Assembly: GCA_964524185.1 (NCBI GenBank)
Contig: CAZGCI010000025.1
Location: 1-48,942, forward strand
Reading direction: 5' to 3'
Source: Thiohalocapsa sp964524185
Lineage (GTDB): Bacteria > Pseudomonadota > Gammaproteobacteria > Chromatiales > Chromatiaceae
DNA: 48,942 bases
Shown: positions 24,151 through 32,654 of the stretch, one piece after another
Position numbering within the stretch: position 1 is the stretch's first letter
How the letters are laid out: every line of letters begins with the position of its first letter
Translations under genes and position numbers: made by a program
The notes under the pieces: model-generated
Seen by the model: only the letters and a program-made list of their open reading frames with translations
The model's database searches: none
Told to the model about the DNA's origin: nothing

Positions 24151-25590
24151 ATGGGCAAGCGGGTGGACGTGGCGGTGATCGGTGCTGGACATGCCGGTCT
24201 CAATGCGGTCAAAGAGATTCGCAAGGTCACGGACGATTGGGTGCTGATCAACGGCGGGCCTCTGGGCACCACCTGCGCCCGTATCGGTTGTATGCCGTCC
24301 AAGGTGGCCATCCATTTGGCGGACACCTACAAGACGCGCGATCGGTTTGGACGCTATGGCGTTAGCGGGGGTGACGCGCTGCAGTTAGACCGCCCGGCGG
24401 CCTTGGAGCACGTGCGGGATCTACGCGACACCTTTGTGGATTTGGTGCTCGCGAACACCACGGACGAGATGGACGCTGCACACCTGATCGACGGTTACGC
24501 AGAGGTGTTAGATGCCCATCGGCTGCGGGTCGGGGGCGAAGAGATCCACGCCGATGCGATGATCATCGCCACCGGCGCGCGCTCCGTGGTGCCGCCGACC
24601 TGGGCCGCCGACTTTGCCGATGGCATCCTCACCGTGGACAACGTCTTCGAACAAACGGAGCTGCCCACGTCGGTGGCCGTCATCGGGCTCGGGCCCATTG
24701 GGCTCGAGATCGGCCAGGCGCTGCACCGCCTCGGCGTGGCCGTCACGGGCTTCGACCACGGCGAGCGGCTCTCGCGCATCCAAGATCCGGCTGTGAATCG
24801 CGCCGCCGTCGACATCTTCCGGCGCGAATTCCCGCTTTGGCTTGGCCACGAGCCGGAGATCAGCCGTTGCGATGGCGGCTTCCGCGTGCGCGCGGGGGGG
24901 CAAGAAGTGGTGGTGGAGAAGCTCTTCCTCGCCCTCGGCCGCCACCCGAATCTGCAGCATCTGTGTCTGGACCGGTTGGGTGTGCCCTTGGGGGCGCATG
25001 GCGTGCCCGCGTTCGATCCGCAGACCCTGCGTGTGGGACGCACACAGATCTATTTGGCCGGCGATGCCGCCGGCGGCATCGCCAACCTGCAGCGCGCAGC
25101 GGCGCAGGGCCGCATTGCCGGCTGGAACGCCGTGCATCGCCGCAAACGGCGTTGGCAACGGCTGACGACCATGGCCATCGTCTTCAGCGAGCCGAACATC
25201 GCCTGCGTGGGCCTGGAATGGCACGACTTCGACGCGCAGCGCATGGTCGTTGCCCAGCAGCGCTTCGGACCCGTGGGCCGGGCGCTGATCATGGGCCAGA
25301 ACCGCGGGCTGATGCGAGTCTATGCGCACCGTCGGACCGGACGCTTGCTCGGGGCGGCCATGGTTGGTCCACGCTGTGAGCACCTGGCGCATCTACTCGC
25401 CTGGGCGATCGAGCAACAGCTGACCGTGCCCCAGGCTTTGGCGATGCCCTTCTATCATCCTGTCATCGAGGAGGCGCTGCAGGACGCGCTGCTGGAGCTG
25501 CAGGCGCAGCTGACGATGCCGCCTCGCCCGAGCGTCTTTGGCTGGCTGCGCCGGGGGTCTGCCGTCGCGCGGGCGCCGGCGGGGGCTTGA
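24151..25590 (+). CDS. Dihydrolipoamide dehydrogenase-family flavoprotein
   Basis: This is a pyridine-nucleotide-disulfide oxidoreductase: FAD domain at GAGHAGLNAV (11-20), redox-active pair C42/C47 in GTTCARIGCMPSK, and NAD-binding motif VIGLGPIGLEIG near 185. A second FAD segment is IYLAGDAAG, and the C-terminal interface FYHPVIEEALQDAL supplies the catalytic His-Glu pair of the dimer. It has 479 residues from ATG 24151, with GGGGAAG upstream. It resembles lipoamide dehydrogenases but is not linked to E1/E2 genes. Its active-site surrounding (TTCARIG) differs from the usual GTCLNVG, placing it in a separate Lpd-like branch. The physiological disulfide substrate is unknown. Confidence 0.85.
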   Translation: MGKRVDVAVIGAGHAGLNAVKEIRKVTDDWVLINGGPLGTTCARIGCMPSKVAIHLADTYKTRDRFGRYGVSGGDALQLDRPAALEHVRDLRDTFVDLVLANTTDEMDAAHLIDGYAEVLDAHRLRVGGEEIHADAMIIATGARSVVPPTWAADFADGILTVDNVFEQTELPTSVAVIGLGPIGLEIGQALHRLGVAVTGFDHGERLSRIQDPAVNRAAVDIFRREFPLWLGHEPEISRCDGGFRVRAGGQEVVVEKLFLALGRHPNLQHLCLDRLGVPLGAHGVPAFDPQTLRVGRTQIYLAGDAAGGIANLQRAAAQGRIAGWNAVHRRKRRWQRLTTMAIVFSEPNIACVGLEWHDFDAQRMVVAQQRFGPVGRALIMGQNRGLMRVYAHRRTGRLLGAAMVGPRCEHLAHLLAWAIEQQLTVPQALAMPFYHPVIEEALQDALLELQAQLTMPPRPSVFGWLRRGSAVARAPAGA

Positions 25591-25674
25591 GTACCCGGCA
25601 CCGGGACCGCGCGCGCCGGGCGTCAAGGCCAGTCAGAAGGTCTGTAAGTTGGCAGAAATCGCCCTAATCCTCGG

Positions 25675-26277
25675 TCAGGTCCGCGAACGTCGAGGCCGCG
25701 AGCGGCGCAGCGGTGTTGGTATGCTGAGTATTCGGTGCTCACCGGGACGCAGCCCATCGAGCCGCCAGTCGCCCACGGCGACGCGCACCAGGCGTAGTGT
25801 CGGCAGGCCGACCGCCGCGGTCATGCGGCGGATCTGCCGGTTGCGGCCCTCACGGATGGACAGTTCCAGCCAGGCGTCTGGCACCGACTTGCGCTGGCGG
25901 ATCGGCCGCTCCCGCGGCCAGAGGTCCGGTGCGGGAATACGGCGGCAGCGCGCCGGGCGGGTGGGCCCGTCATTGAGCACAATGCCGGTGCGCAGCGCCT
26001 CGCGCTGCTCAGCGTCGGGCACCCCCTCCACCTGCACCCAGTAGACCTTCCACCGCTCGTGCGCCGGGTGTGCGATCTGCTGTTGCAGGGCACCGTCGTC
26101 GGTCAGTAGTACTAAACCCTCGCTGTCTTTGTCCAGCCGGCCGGCGGGGTAGACGCCCGGGATGTGCAAATAGCGCGCAAGGGTCGGCACTGCCGAGCCG
26201 GCGTCGACGCTCGAGCGGGGCGCTGAGAACTGGCTCAGGACCCCGTACGGCTTGTTGAACAGGACTAGACGGGCCAT
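25675..26277 (-). CDS. rluE: 23S rRNA pseudouridine synthase (RluE-type)
   Basis: This RsuA-family enzyme isomerises a uridine to pseudouridine in 23S rRNA (E. coli RluE acts on U2457). Start at ATG 26277 (MARLVLFNKPYGVLSQFSAP) gives 200 residues; upstream in-frame sequence is arginine-rich and unconserved. The catalytic aspartate is D49 in GRLDKDSEGLVLLTDDG. The C-terminal motif EGRNRQIRRMTAAVGLPTLR is intact. No S4 domain is present, as expected for RluE. It diverges from icd with 117 bases between the starts, as in several gammaproteobacteria. Confidence 0.93.
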   Translation of the reverse strand: MARLVLFNKPYGVLSQFSAPRSSVDAGSAVPTLARYLHIPGVYPAGRLDKDSEGLVLLTDDGALQQQIAHPAHERWKVYWVQVEGVPDAEQREALRTGIVLNDGPTRPARCRRIPAPDLWPRERPIRQRKSVPDAWLELSIREGRNRQIRRMTAAVGLPTLRLVRVAVGDWRLDGLRPGEHRILSIPTPLRRSRPRRSRT

Positions 26278-26394
26278 CGCAGCGGCAGTGCAGGGAGCAC
26301 GGGTGGTAACATTTCGGTCCTTCCGCGCTCCCCAACGTCGCGATTCCAACCACCATCGCCGCCGCCAGCGGCGCCCTTGTCGAGGACCAGCAGC

Positions 26395-27651
26395 ATGGCC
26401 TATCAACACATCCAGATCCCCGCCGACGGCGAGCGGATCGGTATCGGTGCCGACAACCGCCTTGAGGTACCGAACCGCCCCATCATCCCGTACATCGAGG
26501 GCGATGGCATCGGTATCGACATCTCACCGGTCATGAAAGACGTGCTGGACGCGGCGGTTGCCAAGGCCTATGAGGGCGAGCGCGGCATCGCCTGGATGGA
26601 GGTCTACGCCGGCGAGAAGTCCGTCCGCATGTACGGCGAGGACGTTTGGCTGCCGGACGAGACGCTGCAAGCGGTGAAAGAGTTCGTGGTCTCCATCAAG
26701 GGGCCCCTGACCACCCCCGTGGGCGGTGGCATCCGCTCGCTCAACGTCACCCTGCGACAGCAGCTGGACCTCTACGTCTGTCTGCGGCCGGTGCGCTACT
26801 TCGCCGGCACGCCGAGTCCTCTGGTGCGTCCGGAGGACACGGACATGGTGATCTTTCGGGAGAACTCCGAGGATATCTACGCGGGTATCGAGTGGCAGAG
26901 CGGCTCGCCGGAGGCGCGGAAGCTCATCGATTTCCTGCAACAGGAGATGGGCGTCACCAAGATCCGTTTCCCCGAGACGTCCGGCATCGGCGTGAAGCCC
27001 GTGTCCAGCGAGGGCACCAAGCGCCTGGTGCGCAAGGCGATCCAGTACGCCATCGACAACGACCGGCCGTCGGTGACGCTGGTGCACAAGGGCAACATCA
27101 TGAAATTCACCGAGGGCGCCTTCAAGGAGTGGGGCTACCAGCTCGCGCAGGAGGAGTTCGGCGCGAAGGAGATCGGCGGTGGCCCCTGGTGCAGCTTCAA
27201 GAACCCCAAGACCGGCACCGAGATTACGATCAAGGACGTCATCGCCGATGCCTTCCTGCAACAGATCCTACTGCGTCCGAAGGAGTATGACGTCATCGCC
27301 ACGCTGAATCTCAACGGCGACTATATCTCCGATGCCCTCGCCGCGCAGGTGGGCGGTATCGGGATGGCCCCCGGTGCCAACCTATCCGACAGCGTGGCCA
27401 TGTTCGAGGCCACCCATGGTACGGCGCCCAAGTACGCCGGTCAGGATCAGGTGAACCCGAGCTCGCTCCTGCTCTCCGGCGAGATGCTGCTGCGGCACCT
27501 CGGCTGGATCGAGGCGGCGGACTTGGTGGTGAAGGGCATCGAGGGGGCCATCTCGGCCAAGACTGTGACCTATGATCTCGAGCGGCTCATGCAGGGTGCC
27601 ACCAAGGTCAGCTGCTCCGGCTTCGGGCAGGCCGTCATCGACAAAATGTGA
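26395..27651 (+). CDS. icd: NADP-dependent isocitrate dehydrogenase
   Basis: Icd decarboxylates isocitrate to 2-oxoglutarate in the TCA cycle. Start at ATG 26395 (MAYQHIQIPADGERIGIGAD) gives 418 residues, as in E. coli. The substrate and phosphorylation-site serine is S115 in GGIRSLNVTLRQQLD; by analogy, AceK could phosphorylate it. NADP specificity is suggested by the GTAPKYAGQDQVNP region (Lys-Tyr pair), and RENSEDIYAGIEW is conserved. It shares the TCA theme with sdh upstream, although an lpd-like gene and rluE lie between. Confidence 0.97.
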   Translation: MAYQHIQIPADGERIGIGADNRLEVPNRPIIPYIEGDGIGIDISPVMKDVLDAAVAKAYEGERGIAWMEVYAGEKSVRMYGEDVWLPDETLQAVKEFVVSIKGPLTTPVGGGIRSLNVTLRQQLDLYVCLRPVRYFAGTPSPLVRPEDTDMVIFRENSEDIYAGIEWQSGSPEARKLIDFLQQEMGVTKIRFPETSGIGVKPVSSEGTKRLVRKAIQYAIDNDRPSVTLVHKGNIMKFTEGAFKEWGYQLAQEEFGAKEIGGGPWCSFKNPKTGTEITIKDVIADAFLQQILLRPKEYDVIATLNLNGDYISDALAAQVGGIGMAPGANLSDSVAMFEATHGTAPKYAGQDQVNPSSLLLSGEMLLRHLGWIEAADLVVKGIEGAISAKTVTYDLERLMQGATKVSCSGFGQAVIDKM

Positions 27652-27733
27652 GCAAGCCGCCGCCGCCCTAAGGCGAGCGGCGCTGAGCAGCCGGGCGTCA
27701 CCGGCACCCGGTTGCCCGTTGGCACGCCGTGGG

Positions 27734-27940
27734 TCAGAACGCGCGTTGCACCCTCGCTGCGTGTAGGCCCTTGGGGCCCTGATTCACCTCAAATTCCACC
27801 TTTTGGCCTTCCTTGAGCGTTTTGTAACCGTCCATCTCGATGGACGAAAAGTGCACGAAGACGTCTTCCTCGCGGTTGTCCGGCTTCACGAAGCCGTAAC
27901 CCTTTGCGTTGTTAAACCACTTCACGATACCTGTCATCAT
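27734..27940 (-). CDS. cspD: Cold-shock domain protein (CspD-like)
   Basis: This is a 68-residue single-stranded nucleic-acid-binding protein with the OB-fold cold-shock domain. RNP1 is KGYGFVKP (13-20) and RNP2 is VFVHFSSI (27-34), with the N-terminal GIVKWFNNAKGYG. It diverges from clpS-clpA, the position of cspD in E. coli, which is why I prefer that name. A GGAGGAG ribosome site lies just upstream of MM at 27940. E. coli CspD inhibits DNA replication in stationary phase; whether this one does is not visible. Confidence 0.9.
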   Translation of the reverse strand: MMTGIVKWFNNAKGYGFVKPDNREEDVFVHFSSIEMDGYKTLKEGQKVEFEVNQGPKGLHAARVQRAF

Positions 27941-28380
27941 GGCGGGAACTCCTCCGGTACTTGACCGCTGTAGCGCGGTACTCTTGGTGGGTGGCAGTCA
28001 GTCGTTGTTGTCGGCAACCTCGCGCTGCAGGCGGGCTCGGGCTGCCGGGTGTGGACGGGCTGCGGGCGCTGTCCGTCGGTCACCATGACGCCAAAGTATA
28101 GTCTGCTGATTCACATGGTCAATCGGCCTGATTGGCCGTGCCTTTGTCCCTGCCGCGTCGTCCCTGACGGATGCGGCGCGGCGCCCTCATTCCGCTGACC
28201 GGTAGGCGTAGACGTGGGTCGACAGGGACTGTATTTTTCACCGTGACGCCCCTACTACGGTTCACGGGGCGGTCGACCTCGGCCGGTCAAACACCCCGTC
28301 GAGGTCGCCGGCGACCATGTTGTCCATCGTCGGCCCCGTCCACCCGAATTCACGCAACGAGTCGTACCCATCCAAGTCCC
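27941..28380. other. Divergent intergenic region, cspD/clpS
   Basis: A 440-base gap between divergent cspD and clpS. It should hold both promoters and possibly a long cold-shock-gene leader, as known for cspA-type genes. A GGCCTGATTGGCC palindrome-like segment lies near 28128. The clpS frame is open upstream to 28171, but that part is not conserved. No RNA gene recognised. Confidence 0.55.
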
Positions 28381-28704
28381 ATGAGCGAGTGGAATCCAAA
28401 CGAAGACCAGGACTCAGGTCTCGTCGTCCAGGAGTCCAAGCCGGCGCTCAAGCGCCCACCCTTGTTCAAGGTCCTGCTGGTCAACGACGATTACACGCCG
28501 ATGGAGTTCGTCGTGCAGGTGCTGGAAACCTTCTTTCGCATGAACCGAGAGAAAGCCACCCAGGTCATGCTGCACGTGCACACCCGCGGCGTTGGCGTCT
28601 GCGGGGTCTTCACCCGGGACATCGCCGAAACCAAGGTCAACCAGGTGAACGATTTCAGCCGCGAAAATCATCACCCGCTGCTGTGCACCATGGAGGAAGC
28701 GTGA
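28381..28704 (+). CDS. clpS: ATP-dependent protease adaptor ClpS
   Basis: ClpS binds N-degron substrates and delivers them to ClpA-ClpP. ATG 28381 (MSEWNPNEDQDSGL) gives 107 residues with an acidic, flexible N-terminal tail (about 1-25). The folded domain begins PPLFKVLLVNDDYTPMEFVV, which contains the N-degron-binding Asn-Asp and Met region, and continues LHVHTRGVGVCGVFTRDIAE with the pocket histidine. clpA follows 168 bases later. Confidence 0.96.
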   Translation: MSEWNPNEDQDSGLVVQESKPALKRPPLFKVLLVNDDYTPMEFVVQVLETFFRMNREKATQVMLHVHTRGVGVCGVFTRDIAETKVNQVNDFSRENHHPLLCTMEEA

Positions 28705-28872
28705 GCCGCCACGCGCCGGCAAGGGGACAACAGGCGCGTTGTCTGCGCGCACCCGGAGGGCCTGTCATCGAATCGCGAACGTCAACTCAAACCCCGTCGT
28801 TTCCGCTGCGAGCTGCAGCGCCGGGCTTCCTAGTCTCCTCCCTTGCATCCAACGCTATCCAGGGTCCAGTCC

Positions 28873-31137
28873 ATGTTGAGTAAAGAGCTCGAATTCACCC
28901 TGAACCACGCCTTCAAGGACGCCCGCGAGAAACGGCACGAATACATGACGGTCGAGCATTTGCTGCTCTGCCTGCTGGACAACCCCACGGCGGCCAAGGT
29001 GCTGCGTGCCTGTGGTGCGGACGGCGACAGGCTCCGCAAAGACATTGGCACCTTCATCGATGAGACCACGCCGTTGATCGCAGAGGGTGACGCACGCGAG
29101 ACACAGCCGACGCTGGGCTTCCAGCGCGTCTTGCAGCGGGCCGTGTTCCACGTGCAATCCGCTGGCAAAAAGGAGGTCACTGGAGCCAATGTGCTGGTTG
29201 CGCTGTTCAGTGAGCAGGACAGTCAAGCCGTCTATCTACTAAACCAACAGGATGTTTCAAGGCTCGACGTGGTCAACTACATCTCCCACGGCATCTCCAA
29301 GGTGCCGGGGGAGGAGCAGGACGACGAATCCCAGGCCGAGGGCGAGGAGCCCCGCACGGAAGAAAAGGAATCCTCCAGTGCACTCGACAGCTTTGCGACC
29401 AACCTCAACGAGCTTGCGCGCCAGGGCCGCATCGACCCGCTCATCGGCCGCAGCGCGGAGGTCGAGCGCACCGCGCAGATTCTTTGCCGTCGACGCAAGA
29501 ACAACCCGCTCCTGGTTGGCGAGGCTGGGGTCGGTAAAACCGCGATCGCCGAGGGGCTCGCCAAAAAAATCATCGATGCTGATGTGCCCGATGTGCTGGG
29601 CGACGCCGTCATCTACGCACTCGACCTCGGCTCACTGGTGGCGGGCACCAAGTATCGCGGCGACTTCGAGAAGCGCCTCAAAGCGGTGCTTGCCGAGCTC
29701 AAGCGGCGGCCGAATGCGATTCTGTTCATCGACGAGATCCACACCATCATCGGTGCCGGTGCGGCTTCTGGCGGCGTCATGGATGCCTCCAACCTGATCA
29801 AGCCGGTTCTGGCCTCGGGCGAGCTCCGCTGCATCGGCTCCACGACCTACCAGGAGTTCCGCGGCATCTTCGAGAAGGATCGGGCGCTGACCCGCCGCTT
29901 CCAGAAGATCGACGTGCAGGAGCCGTCCGTGGAAGAGACCTTCGAGATCCTGAAGGGTCTGAAGAAGCGCTTTGAGGACCACCACCAGGTCAGCTACACC
30001 AACCCGGCACTGCGGGCGGCGGCGGAGCTGTCGGCCAAATACATCAATGATCGCCACCTGCCTGACAAGGCCATCGACGTGATCGATGAGGCCGGTGCCA
30101 ATGTGCAGCTCAAGCCGGCGGCGAAGCGCAAGAAGCGCATTGACGTCGGCGACGTGGAGGCCATCGTCGCGAAAATCGCTCGAATTCCGCCGAGGAAGGT
30201 GTCCATGTCCGACACCGAGTCGCTGCGGAACCTGGACCGAGACCTGAAAATGGTCGTCTATGGGCAGGACGAGGCCATCGATGCGCTCACGTCGGCCATC
30301 CGCATGAACCGCTCCGGCCTCGGCAACGAGGAGAAGCCCATCGGCTCCTTCTTGTTCACCGGGCCCACCGGCGTCGGCAAGACCGAGGTCACCCGCCAGC
30401 TTGCACGCATTCTGAGCATGGAGCTGATCCGCTTTGACATGTCCGAGTACATGGAGCGGCACACGGTGTCGCGACTCATCGGCGCGCCGCCCGGGTACGT
30501 CGGCTTCGATCAGGGCGGGTTGTTGACCGAGGAGGTCACCAAGCACCCGCACTCGGTGCTGCTGCTCGACGAGATCGAGAAGGCCCACCCGGACGTGTTC
30601 AACCTGTTGTTGCAGGTCATGGACCACGGCAAGCTCACGGACAACAACGGCCGCAAGGCAGACTTCCGCAACGTGGTCCTGGTGATGACCACCAACGCCG
30701 GTGCCGAGGAGACCAGCCGCCGCTCCATCGGCTTCACCGAGCAGGACCATTCCACCGATGGCATGGAGGCGCTGAAGAAGGTCTTCACGCCGGAGTTCCG
30801 CAACAGGCTGGACGCCATCGTCCAGTTCACTGGGCTGGATCAGACCACCATCGCCAGTGTGGTCGACAAGTTCATCTTCGAGCTGGAGCAGCAGCTCGCG
30901 GAGAAGAAGGTCGCACTCGTGGTGGACCCTGATGCCAAGGCCTGGCTGGCAGAGAAGGGGTATGACCCGAAGATGGGGGCCCGACCGATGGCCCGTGTCA
31001 TCCAGAACCACATCAAGAAGCCCCTTGCCAACGAGCTGCTGTTCGGTGAGCTCGCGGACGGTGGCACCGTTACCGTGAAGCTTGGACCCGACGACGAGCT
31101 AACTTTCAGCTTCGACTCGGAGAAGGCAGCAGCCTAG
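28873..31137 (+). CDS. clpA: ATP-dependent Clp protease ATP-binding subunit ClpA
   Basis: ClpA is the AAA+ unfoldase that feeds proteins to ClpP. Start at ATG 28873 (MLSKELEFTLNHAFKDAREK) gives 754 residues. A Clp-N repeat domain (about 1-145) is followed by a charged linker and two AAA+ modules. The first has Walker A GEAGVGKTA and Walker B ILFIDEIHTI; the second has GPTGVGKTE and VLLLDEIEKAH. The ClpP-binding loop region and the C-terminal D2-small domain are present. ClpB is excluded by the lack of a long coiled-coil middle domain. It converges with infA. Confidence 0.98.
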   Translation: MLSKELEFTLNHAFKDAREKRHEYMTVEHLLLCLLDNPTAAKVLRACGADGDRLRKDIGTFIDETTPLIAEGDARETQPTLGFQRVLQRAVFHVQSAGKKEVTGANVLVALFSEQDSQAVYLLNQQDVSRLDVVNYISHGISKVPGEEQDDESQAEGEEPRTEEKESSSALDSFATNLNELARQGRIDPLIGRSAEVERTAQILCRRRKNNPLLVGEAGVGKTAIAEGLAKKIIDADVPDVLGDAVIYALDLGSLVAGTKYRGDFEKRLKAVLAELKRRPNAILFIDEIHTIIGAGAASGGVMDASNLIKPVLASGELRCIGSTTYQEFRGIFEKDRALTRRFQKIDVQEPSVEETFEILKGLKKRFEDHHQVSYTNPALRAAAELSAKYINDRHLPDKAIDVIDEAGANVQLKPAAKRKKRIDVGDVEAIVAKIARIPPRKVSMSDTESLRNLDRDLKMVVYGQDEAIDALTSAIRMNRSGLGNEEKPIGSFLFTGPTGVGKTEVTRQLARILSMELIRFDMSEYMERHTVSRLIGAPPGYVGFDQGGLLTEEVTKHPHSVLLLDEIEKAHPDVFNLLLQVMDHGKLTDNNGRKADFRNVVLVMTTNAGAEETSRRSIGFTEQDHSTDGMEALKKVFTPEFRNRLDAIVQFTGLDQTTIASVVDKFIFELEQQLAEKKVALVVDPDAKAWLAEKGYDPKMGARPMARVIQNHIKKPLANELLFGELADGGTVTVKLGPDDELTFSFDSEKAAA

Positions 31138-31164
31138 GACCGTTTGCCGCGCGGTGAGGATCAA

Positions 31165-31182
31165 GGGCCAACGGATTGGCCC
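31165..31182. terminator. Possible bidirectional hairpin between clpA and infA
   Basis: GGGCCAA, loop CGGA, TTGGCCC forms a perfect 7-bp stem 28 bases after the clpA stop codon. It lies in the 107-base gap between convergent clpA and infA, where a terminator is expected. No U-tract follows on either strand. It also resembles the GGCC-rich intergenic repeats seen elsewhere. Confidence 0.4.
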
Positions 31183-31244
31183 AGCAAACTGATAGTGGAG
31201 CAAGACCACTCAACGCAACGGTTGCAGGTGCTGCTGAGGTGATC

Positions 31245-31463
31245 TCAGCGGGCGCGGTAGGTGATGCGACCCTTGCTCAGGTCGTAGGGTGTCAGTTCCA
31301 CCGTCACCTTGTCGCCGGTGAGAATGCGAATATAGTGCTTGCGCATCTTGCCGGAGATGTGAGCGGTCACGACGTGACCGTTCTCCAACTCCACGCGGAA
31401 CATTGTATTGGGCAGGGTCTCCATGACCGTGCCTTCCATTGTGATGACGTCTTCTTTTGCCAT
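31245..31463 (-). CDS. infA: Translation initiation factor IF-1
   Basis: IF-1 is an OB-fold protein that binds the A-site region of the 30S subunit during initiation. ATG 31463 (MAKEDVITMEGTVMETLPNT) gives 72 residues, the exact family length; frames extending upstream are spurious. Conserved segments are FRVELENGHVVTAHISGKMR, KHYIRILTGDKVTVELTPYD and the C-terminal GRITYRAR. infA next to clpA is a common gammaproteobacterial order. Confidence 0.97.
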   Translation of the reverse strand: MAKEDVITMEGTVMETLPNTMFRVELENGHVVTAHISGKMRKHYIRILTGDKVTVELTPYDLSKGRITYRAR

Positions 31464-31772
31464 GGATTTGGGTATGTACTTCAGCTGCGACGACGTGTCC
31501 GCACCGCCGCGAATGGGTCTGGGGTGTCGGGCCGGATGGGTTCTGATGGGGACGAGGGCGGTGCCGATACCGCAACGAACCAGCGCCGCGTTGCAAGCCC
31601 GCCATCGTATCACACTGACGCAGGCTCGAAAGGGGAGGGCGTCGCTCTGTGATGGGTGCAAGTCACTGCATATGAGCGGTTTTCTCGCCAGTACTCAGTG
31701 CAGCGCGTGAGCGCGGGCTGCCGCCGTTTTGGAGCACCGCCCGCGACAGCACTTGTGGCTTCCCACAGTCGC
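31464..31772. other. Intergenic region infA-sanA
   Basis: A 309-base stretch upstream of infA on the minus strand. In some enterobacteria a tRNA-Ser gene lies near infA; I searched for a tRNA T-loop signature here and found none. GGGTGCAAGTCACTGCATA near 31655 contains a short inverted repeat. The infA promoter probably lies here, but I could not place it. Confidence 0.45.
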
Positions 31773-32603
31773 TCAGACGGCGTCATCCGCGAGGTCACGC
31801 AGGCGCACCGTTTCGGGCTCGCCCAGGAATTTGGGATTGCGACCGGTGACAATGTCCAGCACCGCTGCCACGCGGGCCAGGACCTCCCGAGCGCGGACCT
31901 TCATCAGCCCCGGATCTTCTGGGTCTGCAGCGGCAAGGCCGCTGGCGTCGATGCCGAAGTGGCGCGCCAAAAAGATGGCGCGCTCGGCATGGAAGCGCTG
32001 GCTCACGACAATGAGGTGTCGCTGACCGAAGACCTCCTTGGCGCGGATCACCGAGTCCAGCGTGCGGAAGCCGGCGTAGTCGAGCGTGATGAATTGCTCC
32101 GGGACGCCAGCGGCGATCAGATCCTTTTGCATCGCGATGGGCTCGTTGTACCAGCGCGTGGCGTTGTCGCCGCTGACCAAGACGCCTTGCACCTTGCCGC
32201 TGTGGAAGAGCGCCGCGGCTGCCTCGATGCGTGCTCGGTAGAAGGCGTTTGGGCGCCCTGCGACCGTTTTTCGCGCCGTACCGAGCAGCAGCGCCACGGG
32301 TCGTGGTTCCACGTCGTCCAAACAATCGGCAACGGCCCCGGCAGTGCTCGCGGACACCATGGCGTCGATGGCCACCGGCACCGCGATGGCGAGCAGCAGC
32401 AGACCCGCCGCCCCCCCCATGGCGAACCGCAGCCGCCAGATGATGCGGTTACGGCGGGCGCCGACGTGCATCGGCGGCGTTGGCGCCGGCACTTGTTCCG
32501 GTTTTGCCGTTGCGGGCAGCGTTGGCTGCCCGTTGCAAGGATCAGGCACGGTAGATGTCCTTGGAACTCCGACATTCATCGTAACTTCGCTGATTGTAGC
32601 CAT
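31773..32603 (-). CDS. sanA: SanA/YdcF-like DUF218 membrane protein
   Basis: SanA is an inner-membrane protein tied to envelope barrier function (vancomycin sensitivity in E. coli). The 276-residue product has one membrane segment near 62-82 (MGGAAGLLLLAIAVPVAID) after a proline-rich N-terminus that may be over-long; Met45 is an alternative start. The SanA-specific core is strong: ALLLGTARKTVAGRPNAFYR, VLVSGDNATRWYNEPIAMQK, TLDYAGFRTLDSVIRAKEVF, SQRFHAERAIF, and RNPKFLGEPE at the C-terminus. Biochemical function is unproven. Confidence 0.9.
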   Translation of the reverse strand: MATISEVTMNVGVPRTSTVPDPCNGQPTLPATAKPEQVPAPTPPMHVGARRNRIIWRLRFAMGGAAGLLLLAIAVPVAIDAMVSASTAGAVADCLDDVEPRPVALLLGTARKTVAGRPNAFYRARIEAAAALFHSGKVQGVLVSGDNATRWYNEPIAMQKDLIAAGVPEQFITLDYAGFRTLDSVIRAKEVFGQRHLIVVSQRFHAERAIFLARHFGIDASGLAAADPEDPGLMKVRAREVLARVAAVLDIVTGRNPKFLGEPETVRLRDLADDAV

Positions 32604-32654
32604 AAAGGCCGCCCCTTGGCGCCACCATCAACAGAGCAGTCCTCTCCCTGATCA

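Noticed and set aside
29632..31011. Long minus-strand frame inside clpA
   Set aside because: Shadow of clpA, whose AAA+ motifs are intact on the plus strand.
31165..31182. Classical rho-independent terminator
   Set aside because: The stem is perfect but no U-run follows on either strand, so only a weak terminator call was made.
31464..31772. tRNA-Ser beside infA
   Set aside because: No T-loop GTTCRA pattern or acceptor-stem pairing was found on either strand.
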